A stretch of 64,000 nt of DNA from Tritrichomonas musculus (Eukaryota > Parabasalia > Tritrichomonadida > Tritrichomonadidae): NCBI GenBank assembly GCA_039105265.1, contig JAPFFF010000017.1:1550001-1614000 (forward strand), given 5' to 3'. The notes beneath the pieces were generated by a model. That model was given only the letters and a program-made list of their open reading frames with translations, was not told the origin of the DNA and searched no databases. Position numbers and translations under genes: made by a program. Positions within the stretch are counted from its first letter, which is position 1. Each line of letters starts with the position of its first letter. Of this stretch, positions 56,790-64,000 are shown in pieces.

Positions 56790-59700
56790 ATGGAAATAAT
56801 TGTAGTTCATCTCATTGAAGGAACTACTCCTGATAAACCCCCTAATGAGATTTCAACTTGTTTATCGAATTTTAGGCGCGAAATGAATGTTACTCAATTA
56901 ACAGATGCAATTCAGAAATCAAAAGAAAATAACAAAGGGAAACATAAAGATGACTCCAATGAAATCGATGGTTATATGAGGTCAATATGGACGACTTTAT
57001 TACATTGTGCAACTCACTCTTCAAGTTCGGTAAGAGTTGCTGCATACACAGCTACTTGGAGCTTTTTAATGAAAACAATGCCTACATATCCAAAATTAAT
57101 GCGAAATTCGTTTTGCGATATAGTCAATCATTTTTCTGGAGAGAGCAATGGATCAATATTATTAATAGCATCTTTTTCGTTTATCTCACATTTCATATCT
57201 CCGAATAAAATGGATGATTTTTTAGATAGAACTCCTCTCTTTCACCATTTTGTAGCCAATGAATCGATATGTTCCGAACATTTAGGCAATATAATATCAA
57301 ATCTTTCTCCAAATTTAAGTGATGAATGGTATAAAAACTTACTTCTTGCTTTTATCAAACTATGGAAAGTTACATATTCACAATCATCTCCAAGCAGACA
57401 TGTATTAAAAGCAATTGGCGCATTGATCAAAAAGAATCAAAAATTACTTTTACCAGAAATTTTAGTTACAGATGAAAAAAACGTCTTTCCAGGACAATTA
57501 TCGTTAATTTCATATATTCTATCATCCTCTATATCGTCTCTTTCCATATCCGAGTCAGTATCGAACAGCATTGATGAAAATTTTATAAACTTAGATAATT
57601 TAAATTTGAAAAAGACCGCCATATCAGCGTTTGATAGTCTCAAAAGCAAGCAAAGTCGATCAATGACTGAAATAGATGATTGTCTTTCAATTTTATCGCT
57701 TCGTTCGAAATCATTTAAAGTGACCGTTACTTTAGAAAACGACGATGAAAAAGAACAGAAATTTTTGATAACACTTGAAGATCATGGCTCATTTATTTTT
57801 GACGATCAAAAATCTTTACAACGTCCCGTTTTTTATTTATTACCACTTCCTAAGCAAATCCTTCTTCCCCGTCTCGAAAATGAGTCACCATCGATCATTG
57901 GCACCAAGCTGAAGACGATAGCTATGATGATTTCTGATTCCAGCATAATTCAAGATGTTGAAGAAGAGATTGAGATCATTGATAAACTTTGCTCAACTGA
58001 TGAATACAATGAAACTGTCTCGCATTGTTTACAATGTTTATCACTCTGCATAAACTCGTTAATTTTGAACACAAAAAGTCACACTTTATCAAGACTATTG
58101 AAAAAGTTGTTGTTTGCAAAAACGGTTTCTTGGTTCCATGCATTCAATATTTTATCGGTAATTAAAGCAATCCGAATTGACTTGATTCCTATCGTTCTTG
58201 GTCCTTCTGGTTTTCGTGAAATCATAAAAACGGTTGTAACTTTTTCAATGAACATGAATCAAGATTTTTCACGAAGTTCGTTTGATACAATTGTCAAATT
58301 GACAAGTGATGAAACTTTTTATGAGGTGACTAATATTGTTGCTAAAGATTTGGACTTCTTTAACTCTTTCTCTCTTCAGAAACATTTGCTAATTCTTTCT
58401 GGTTTGATTTCTTTGCATCCAAATCAAGATCGTTCCCATCTTCAATGGGTTTTTGACTCTGTTATTGAATCGATACATCTTCATATCTTTGATATCGATG
58501 CTTCTGCTGCTATTTTTAGGTTTTTCTCTTTCTTTAGGATTTCGATTCTTGATGAAGATATTAGAACTCCAATTATTAAAATCGCAAAGATAATTCTGAA
58601 ATGTGCTTTTGATATCTATCGAAATGGATCGTCAATTAAACCTTCATTGTCATCAGGATCGTTAGAATTAGGTTCGAATTCTGTTGTAACTTTATTAAAT
58701 CAAGATTCTTTTCTTGCTTCATATGAAGCGAACAAATTTTTAATTAGAGCAACTTTTTATGAAATTATGAATACTTATCTTGAATCTAAAAAAGCAGAAA
58801 TTGTAGCAGTTAAATGTTATGATTATCAAACCCATTTCATTCATATTTATTCCATTATGAAATTCTTGACATCAATTAGTCCTGCCATTTTTAGAAGTCA
58901 ACGAATGAATAAAGTTTTATTATGGTATTTTCGCATTTTCCCTCTTGATTGTTCGTATTTCTTTTATACAAGATTCAAGCATTTTAGTAATGATCAAAAG
59001 AAGACAATCATCACTTATTGTTACCCGTATTTAGAAGCAGTTCCTGATATTGAAGTCCATTCAATTTGGTGCGATATTGCAATGATCCAAAAGAAAGTTG
59101 ATGATAAAGATTTCATTGACTTTTGGATGATGTTTGTTCGAAGTATGTTTGAATACGTTCGTTTTTATGCAACAAGCAAAACTGAGAAAAAAATTCCTCT
59201 TCAATCGATTATAAAGTTTTCTCTTTTGATTGCTTATGTGAAATCTAATGAGAAGAAGCTTTCAATTGATGTTAAAATGCTATCTAAAGATATAACTAGC
59301 TTCAATAATGAAAATAGCAGCCCTTTCTCTGAATACATTCAAATGTTAATTTCTAGATTGTCTGATATTAAAAGGATTCAATTCTTCCAAAACGTTGAGA
59401 CAAGTAAATTGTTCTGTGCACATTTCCCTGAGATTATTTACAATATCTCTGCCCAGTACAGCATTCCTAAGCCAAACGACGTTGTCAATGACTCTATTCA
59501 AATGTTCGATAGATTCATCGAACCTCAGAAAAAGTTGTTTTTAAACGAGTTGTGTAAAAGATCTTTTAAAATGCCGAAAAATATTACTGATAATATAGTC
59601 TTGTACGCAAGAGAAAAGTTAGTCGGTTGGGACCTTCTTTCATTCTACAAGAAATTGCTGTCAACTAACATTTCGCCTGCTTTGATGGATGAGGTGAAAA

Positions 59701-62462
59701 AGGCACTCAACCTCCAGCCAAGAGCTTTCAACCCAATCTGCCAGAAATCAATAAAAATAAAGGACCTACCAATCCAAAAGAAGCTTCAACTCTTGTCTAA
59801 CATGGATTCATTGATTGGACTCAAAACCGTTCTTTGCATGATAAAAGAAGATTTCGAAAACCAAATCAAAACCAACGAAACTCAGAAAAACACAAATGAA
59901 AACAACGAAGAAACAGAAAACAAAAATGAAAATGGAAACAAAAAAGAAAAAGAAAACAACAAAGAAACAGAAATCAAAAAAGAAAATGAAAACAACAAAG
60001 AAACAGAAATCAAAAAAGAAAATGAAAACAACAAAGAAACAGAAATCAAAAAAGAAAATGAAAACAACAAAGAAACAGAAATCAAAAAAGAAAATGAAAA
60101 CAAAAAAGAAAATGAAAACAACAAAGAAACAGAAATCAAAAAAGAAAATGAAAACAACAAAGAAACAGAAATCAAAAAAGAAAATGAAAACAACAAAGAA
60201 ACAGAAATCAAAAAAGAAAATGAAATCAAAAAAGAAAATGAAAACAAAAAAGAAAATGAAAACAAAAAAGAAAATGAAAACAACAAAGAAGCAGAAAACC
60301 AAAATGAAAATGAAAATAAAAATGAAAGTGAAAACAAAAAAGAAAGTGGAAATGTTGAAGATGATGACAGCGACTATAATAAAATTGATTTCTCAACAAT
60401 TTCGTTTACTCCATCGATGATTCCTCTCATTGCCAAGTTTATCAAGAAGTCGAAAGACAAGCTCAAGAGCGACTGCAATTCGAGCAAAGCTGAAGAGAGG
60501 CTTCAGTCAGAGATGCCGCTTGTCAAGTACTTCTTCAATCCAGAACTCGAATTCAAGCTTGAGCCGAACCAGCGGAAGCTCACGAAAGACGTCATCTATC
60601 GCATCTGCCAGTTCATGCAAGAGTTCCGCATGACGATCAACGGAATTGAGCTTGAAATTCTGATCAACTTGAAGGAGACGTTTTCGTTCAACAGGATCAG
60701 GGCACTTTTGCTGATAGCGACAGTTCATGTATCGATGCTTGACAATGACCTGAACAACTTTTTGAAAGGATACAATTCAATGAGGTCTATGAAAAAGTTA
60801 CCTCAAATATCATTGATTGAAGGATCAACATCGACTGAATCTAGTGAATGTGTAAACGAAGCAATGAGTCGATTTATGACACTTCGACAAAAGGAGACAA
60901 ATTTGAATACTTTTGTCGATCATATCTTCACAATTTTAAGGTCAAAAATTAACTTAAAGAAAGAAGGTAAAAATTCAGTAAATGAGAACATTATTCCACA
61001 AAGGGAGCTTCTAAACTTCGCTATTTCAGTAAATAACTACTTGATGCATCTCAATGACATGGCTGGTCGAAATGCCCAAGATGATGATATTGGCCACCAT
61101 AATGAAAATGGATACAGAACAAGAGTTAGAAGAAGAAGTTTGTTTAAGGTCAACAAGATAGATGTAAATATATATGAAGATGATGAAGATGAAGTTATTC
61201 AAAAATCATCATTGGAAAAGAATATTAATTTTGTTGATCGTTTTTGTAATCTTTATGTTTTCCCTGAATCTTTAACTCTTCATTTGAAGATTCTGCCCCG
61301 AATTAAATTTGACGAATCAATTAATGATATAATCCTTAATTCGAATCATCCATCTTTCATTTTACAAAGTATTCGAGCATTAAGATGCCTTGTTGCAGTT
61401 GGTGATATTTCATCAATTAGATATCATATTACTGATTATCTTGAGAAATTTCATCAACTTCAAAATATTTATCCTGTTTCTTATTACGTTTCCTATTTTC
61501 TAGTAGATGTTATTGGCCAATATAATAAAGAATCATCAACTTTGATGCCTGCAAAAATGACCACTAGCAATTTTGATGATGATGAAAAAAGAGGACTTGT
61601 TTCAAATGAGACAATAAGTGTTCATATAAATGCAAAAAATGACATTAAAACAGAAAATAATCAACAATCTTTAAGTAGGATGCGTTCGACACCAAATATT
61701 ATTTCTTCAGTTGCTTCAGTTGCTATGAATACTACTAATTATGCTGTTGCTCTTTCTATTAGGAATGAAATTACATCTGAATTTTATTCTTCTATTTTGG
61801 TTCCCATTTCAAGGGCTTCATTTTATCCACTTGCAAAAGTTGTTGTTGCTTTAATTGATTCTGAAACTAATTCAAAAACAAAGTTTTATAAGAAACTTGT
61901 CAATGAATGTGAAAAAATTATTGAAGATGGGATATCTTCTTTCCTTTTATTCAAACTTTATCTTGAAATTTTAACAGCTCGAATTAGGAAAATTCCTGAG
62001 AAAGATAAACACAGCGATGTTGCTCGTGATAGTGTGACAAAATTAATAAATATATTTATAAATGGTGTTAGCGTTAAATATATCAGGATTAATAATCAAA
62101 ATGCTAAAAAGAGAAAAGAATTCGTTTCAACTTTTGACAGTTACTTCATTGATGATTATTTAAGCATAATATTGAAATTAATGAATGAATTTATGCCATT
62201 TGATGATATGGTTAAACATTACATTACAACTGTATTACCTGCTGTTCCAAGATTCTTCCCAAGTTTCGTTGCCCTCGTAAAAATCTTAAAGCAAGGAAAA
62301 AATGCTGAAAGAAATAAAATTTTTGTTATGAATGCTAAAAAATTGCTGAATAGTGATCAATCAAAGGCTCTTGATGAAATATTAAAAGGACCAATGACAA
62401 AGGAAATATTAAAGCTAGCTGAAGGAACTGTTCAGTTTAGAAAAAGTATGAACTTGATGTAA
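56790..62462 (+). CDS. 1,890-residue helical-repeat-like protein with a Lys/Glu/Asn insert
   Basis: A very large, mostly helical protein. Regular pairs of amphipathic helices (SVRVAAYTATWSFLMKTMP, HVLKAIGALIKKNQKLLLPE, LSLCINSLILNTKSHTLSRL) suggest an armadillo/HEAT-like solenoid over much of residues 60-1030 and 1200-1880. At ~1034-1187 a low-complexity insert of ENNKETEIKK repeats divides it. Short Ser-rich and acidic linkers occur at ~270 and ~1440-1480. No kinase, GTPase, GAP or lipid-binding motif is recognisable. Large solenoids of this kind usually act as scaffolds (trafficking, microtubule or signalling complexes), but the family is unknown to me. The reading frame is intact for 5.7 kb. 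The upstream TTTCAACCACA before the ATG may hold the initiator. Confidence 0.82.
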   Translation: MEIIVVHLIEGTTPDKPPNEISTCLSNFRREMNVTQLTDAIQKSKENNKGKHKDDSNEIDGYMRSIWTTLLHCATHSSSSVRVAAYTATWSFLMKTMPTYPKLMRNSFCDIVNHFSGESNGSILLIASFSFISHFISPNKMDDFLDRTPLFHHFVANESICSEHLGNIISNLSPNLSDEWYKNLLLAFIKLWKVTYSQSSPSRHVLKAIGALIKKNQKLLLPEILVTDEKNVFPGQLSLISYILSSSISSLSISESVSNSIDENFINLDNLNLKKTAISAFDSLKSKQSRSMTEIDDCLSILSLRSKSFKVTVTLENDDEKEQKFLITLEDHGSFIFDDQKSLQRPVFYLLPLPKQILLPRLENESPSIIGTKLKTIAMMISDSSIIQDVEEEIEIIDKLCSTDEYNETVSHCLQCLSLCINSLILNTKSHTLSRLLKKLLFAKTVSWFHAFNILSVIKAIRIDLIPIVLGPSGFREIIKTVVTFSMNMNQDFSRSSFDTIVKLTSDETFYEVTNIVAKDLDFFNSFSLQKHLLILSGLISLHPNQDRSHLQWVFDSVIESIHLHIFDIDASAAIFRFFSFFRISILDEDIRTPIIKIAKIILKCAFDIYRNGSSIKPSLSSGSLELGSNSVVTLLNQDSFLASYEANKFLIRATFYEIMNTYLESKKAEIVAVKCYDYQTHFIHIYSIMKFLTSISPAIFRSQRMNKVLLWYFRIFPLDCSYFFYTRFKHFSNDQKKTIITYCYPYLEAVPDIEVHSIWCDIAMIQKKVDDKDFIDFWMMFVRSMFEYVRFYATSKTEKKIPLQSIIKFSLLIAYVKSNEKKLSIDVKMLSKDITSFNNENSSPFSEYIQMLISRLSDIKRIQFFQNVETSKLFCAHFPEIIYNISAQYSIPKPNDVVNDSIQMFDRFIEPQKKLFLNELCKRSFKMPKNITDNIVLYAREKLVGWDLLSFYKKLLSTNISPALMDEVKKALNLQPRAFNPICQKSIKIKDLPIQKKLQLLSNMDSLIGLKTVLCMIKEDFENQIKTNETQKNTNENNEETENKNENGNKKEKENNKETEIKKENENNKETEIKKENENNKETEIKKENENNKETEIKKENENKKENENNKETEIKKENENNKETEIKKENENNKETEIKKENEIKKENENKKENENKKENENNKEAENQNENENKNESENKKESGNVEDDDSDYNKIDFSTISFTPSMIPLIAKFIKKSKDKLKSDCNSSKAEERLQSEMPLVKYFFNPELEFKLEPNQRKLTKDVIYRICQFMQEFRMTINGIELEILINLKETFSFNRIRALLLIATVHVSMLDNDLNNFLKGYNSMRSMKKLPQISLIEGSTSTESSECVNEAMSRFMTLRQKETNLNTFVDHIFTILRSKINLKKEGKNSVNENIIPQRELLNFAISVNNYLMHLNDMAGRNAQDDDIGHHNENGYRTRVRRRSLFKVNKIDVNIYEDDEDEVIQKSSLEKNINFVDRFCNLYVFPESLTLHLKILPRIKFDESINDIILNSNHPSFILQSIRALRCLVAVGDISSIRYHITDYLEKFHQLQNIYPVSYYVSYFLVDVIGQYNKESSTLMPAKMTTSNFDDDEKRGLVSNETISVHINAKNDIKTENNQQSLSRMRSTPNIISSVASVAMNTTNYAVALSIRNEITSEFYSSILVPISRASFYPLAKVVVALIDSETNSKTKFYKKLVNECEKIIEDGISSFLLFKLYLEILTARIRKIPEKDKHSDVARDSVTKLINIFINGVSVKYIRINNQNAKKRKEFVSTFDSYFIDDYLSIILKLMNEFMPFDDMVKHYITTVLPAVPRFFPSFVALVKILKQGKNAERNKIFVMNAKKLLNSDQSKALDEILKGPMTKEILKLAEGTVQFRKSMNLM
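59890..60350 (+). repeat. in-frame minisatellite, 30-bp units (ENNKETEIKK)
   Basis: Tandem 30-bp units encode ENNKETEIKK (about seven copies), interspersed with 12- to 18-bp variants encoding ENKK or EIKK. All are multiples of three, so length changes keep the frame. The unit on the plus strand is pure A/G/C with almost no T, creating long artefactual open frames on all strands. Unit identity is high, so copy number is likely to vary between strains. Confidence 0.92.
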
Positions 62463-62820
62463 GATCAATTGATCTTTTTATTTTTTATAATGTTTTAGAT
62501 ATTCTTTTATAAAATTTGTTTATATTATTAACATGAAATATCTTTTTTGCATCATTGATAATTTAACCTTTTGAATGAGAGAAAGAGAAATTGTTTCTTA
62601 TTGATTGACTAAAATATTTTTTTTTCAATTTCAATTGCTTATATAATTTTCAGATGCTTTTTTATCTTTTTCAATTGTTTATTTTCATTTTCAAATTATT
62701 TTAAAATAAATCATTCAATTTTCTAAAATTTGAAAAAAGACATCAAAGAGAATTTTTTTGAGAATCATCATCTGCGTGGATAAAAATCATATATCCTCAT
62801 ATGATATCATTTTTATTTAA
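62463..62820. other. AT-rich spacer upstream of a repeat pseudogene
   Basis: 358 bp of AT-rich sequence, ending in an initiator-like element described separately. Confidence 0.5.
62807..62817 (+). promoter_or_regulatory. initiator-like element TCATTTTTATT
   Basis: Four bases before the ATG at 62821 is TCATTTTTATT, which matches the general form of the trichomonad initiator (TCA followed by pyrimidine/W-rich sequence). The position, within 20 nt of the ATG, is as known for Trichomonas. It is called from sequence only. Confidence 0.35.
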
Positions 62821-63245
62821 ATGTCAGACGCAGCATGTATGAGAAAACCTATCAAAGATCAGACACCTTCATTTGGTAGAGCAGGTGTCGAGTCACATAG
62901 AACAACAACAACCACAACAACCACAACTTACTCTGGAAAGCCACAATCAGATTCAGAAAAGATGAGGAAGCCGATCAAAGATCAAACTCCTTCATTTGGA
63001 AAGGCCGGCGTTGAATCACATTGAACAACAACAACAGTCTCTTCTAGTAAGCCTCAATCTGATTCAGAAAAGATTGAGAAACCAATCAAGAATCAAACAC
63101 CTTCATTTGGCCGAGCAGGTGTTGAATCACATAGAATTGAACCATCATCAGGAGCTTGTTCTAAGAAAGCTCAAACAGATTCGAAAAGATGAAGAAGCCA
63201 ATTAGGTCGAATGCACCAAGCTTTGCCCAAGATAATGTTAGATAA
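62821..63245 (+). pseudogene. decayed four-unit repeat gene (KPIKDQTPSFG repeats)
   Basis: The frame starts MSDAACMRKPIKDQTPSFGR and contains repeat units at about 62842, 62961, 63078 and 63192. Each has K-P-I-[KR]-[DNS]-[QN]-[TA]-P-S-F followed by GxAGVESH and a Thr/Ser-rich spacer ending KPQSDSEK. A TGA at 63022-63024 stands where unit 1 has AGA (Arg after ESH), and one base is missing near 63183 (GATTCGAAAAG against GATTCAGAAAAG). Beyond that gap the frame continues as PIRSNAPSFAQDNVR to TAA at 63243-63245. Two lesions suggest a pseudogene. A 68-residue truncated product or stop-codon readthrough is possible but less likely. Confidence 0.7.
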
Positions 63246-63719
63246 ATAACCGATTAAATAAATAAAAGCATTTAATAAGAAAATATCATGTAACTTTTTC
63301 ATGACTTCAATCTATTTTAAATAACATTGGAAAAACTTTTTGCTAGCTATTTTAATAATCAGCAAATTTATGTAATATAGGAACAGATATCAATAAGAAT
63401 AAAACAAAAAAATTTCATTTTGGCTTCAGATAAATATTATTTTTTTAATCGTTATTTGAATTCTTGTTCAGTCTTCATTTTATTTCATGTTGCTATTAAT
63501 TCACTCAATAACATAAATTCATATGGCTAAATGATTGTAAAAGATCAATTTTCCTATATATAATTGATCTTCCTAAATATATAGAAGATAGAGCAGCAAT
63601 GTTGTGTTGACATTAAAAAAATATAAAATATCTATTTTTGCTTGAAGATAAACATTATATAATTAATTCGAAAGAAACAGATAGTTTAATAAAAATAATA
63701 AAAAAACAAATATAGAATA
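63246..63719. other. AT-rich spacer
   Basis: 474 bp between the repeat pseudogene and the stop of the PQ-loop gene. It includes a small hairpin near 63543-63575 (AGATCAATTTTCC...AATTGATCT). No gene seen. Confidence 0.5.
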
Positions 63720-64000
63720 TTAAGCAGTATGATGAATTTCTGATTCTAAAGATTGCCCTGCTGAAAGCGTAAAGTCAGTTATTGTTGATATTTCAGGTTC
63801 TGCAGGTTCATTTCCAAAAATAATAAACTGAACTAATACTGTAAAATCGAAGAATAATATTCCAAGGCTTCCAACAAGCCATGGAAATTGCGACCAAATG
63901 TATGGCCAATGGGGATCCTTGAGGAAAATAGATAATCCATATGTGGTATTCCCGAGGACAGCTGTAATAAAAAACTGTGGAGATAAACCTTGAGTCCTTT
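63720..64000 (-). CDS. PQ-loop transporter, SLC66/Ypq-like (5' part outside window)
   Basis: The minus-strand frame is open from the window end to TAA at 63720-63722. It gives the last ~93 residues: a second PQ motif (GLSPQFFITAVLGNTTYGLS), a helix, then PHWPYIWSQFPWLVGSLGIL and FFDFTVLVQFIIFG. It ends in a cytosolic tail (PAEPEISTITDF). The PQ dipeptide and the PWLVGSLG-x-x-x-x-D-x-x-x-x-x-QF pattern match the C-terminal half of the 7-TM PQ-loop family. The Ypq/PQLC2 (SLC66A1) branch exports cationic amino acids from lysosomes or vacuoles. Substrate specificity is inferred from that similarity only. The first PQ loop lies beyond the window. Confidence 0.85.
   Translation of the reverse strand, partial: RTQGLSPQFFITAVLGNTTYGLSIFLKDPHWPYIWSQFPWLVGSLGILFFDFTVLVQFIIFGNEPAEPEISTITDFTLSAGQSLESEIHHTA

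Noticed and set aside
59808-60420. Long open frames on both strands over the Lys/Glu/Asn minisatellite.
   Set aside because: They are products of a T-poor tandem repeat read in other frames; only the 1,890-residue frame continues on both sides.
1-64000. CRISPR arrays, bacterial operons or riboswitches.
   Set aside because: The window is eukaryotic in gene content and layout, and the repeats present are coding arrays or transposon ends.

Overview
This AT-rich eukaryotic window reads as nuclear DNA of a parabasalid protist. Tritrichomonas foetus or a close relative fits best, but that is inference. Genes are intronless on inspection, use the standard stop codons and have very short upstream spacers. 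Several have a TCA-type initiator-like sequence just before the ATG. Gene content is dominated by coiled-coil and low-complexity proteins, kinases and a sialidase, as expected for a trichomonad with a large internal cytoskeleton and a mucosal lifestyle.

Layout. 1-8.3 kb: the 3' part of a TBC1D22-like RabGAP (+), an Hsp90 co-chaperone p23 (-), a secreted GH33-type sialidase (-) and an unrecognised helical protein (-). 8.36-27.44 kb: a single uninterrupted reading frame of 6,361 codons on the minus strand. It has coiled-coil ends enclosing about 5,500 residues of disordered, tandemly repeated sequence. The longest block has roughly 50 units of about 65 residues, in which a short motif drifts gradually from SSDIPF to EYKLRPSS to GVLRPSS to EEGVLRSG. 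Other arrays have periods of about 43 and 34 residues. 28.8-45.0 kb: a dense cluster with a CAMK-like kinase, a NEK-like kinase, four coiled-coil proteins (including a trichohyalin-like one) and a protein with five NPF motifs, which suggests EH-domain binding.

45.0-55.5 kb is a gene-poor graveyard. It holds a decayed host gene, a hAT-like MITE, a tiny inverted-repeat element, a decayed Merlin DNA transposon, and a decayed LINE of the R2/NeSL type whose 5' end lies about 75 bp from an intact tRNA-Arg(ACG) gene. A separate MULE-like MITE with perfect 142-bp inverted repeats and a 9-bp target duplication sits at 31.9-32.5 kb.

55.5-64.0 kb: an unrecognised 370-residue protein, an 1,890-residue helical-repeat-like protein with an internal Lys/Glu/Asn minisatellite, a decayed four-unit repeat gene, and the 3' end of a PQ-loop transporter (-).

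The main candidate for an undescribed system is the giant repeat protein. Its architecture suggests an elongated structural or scaffold molecule of the trichomonad cytoskeleton. No function is demonstrable from sequence alone.
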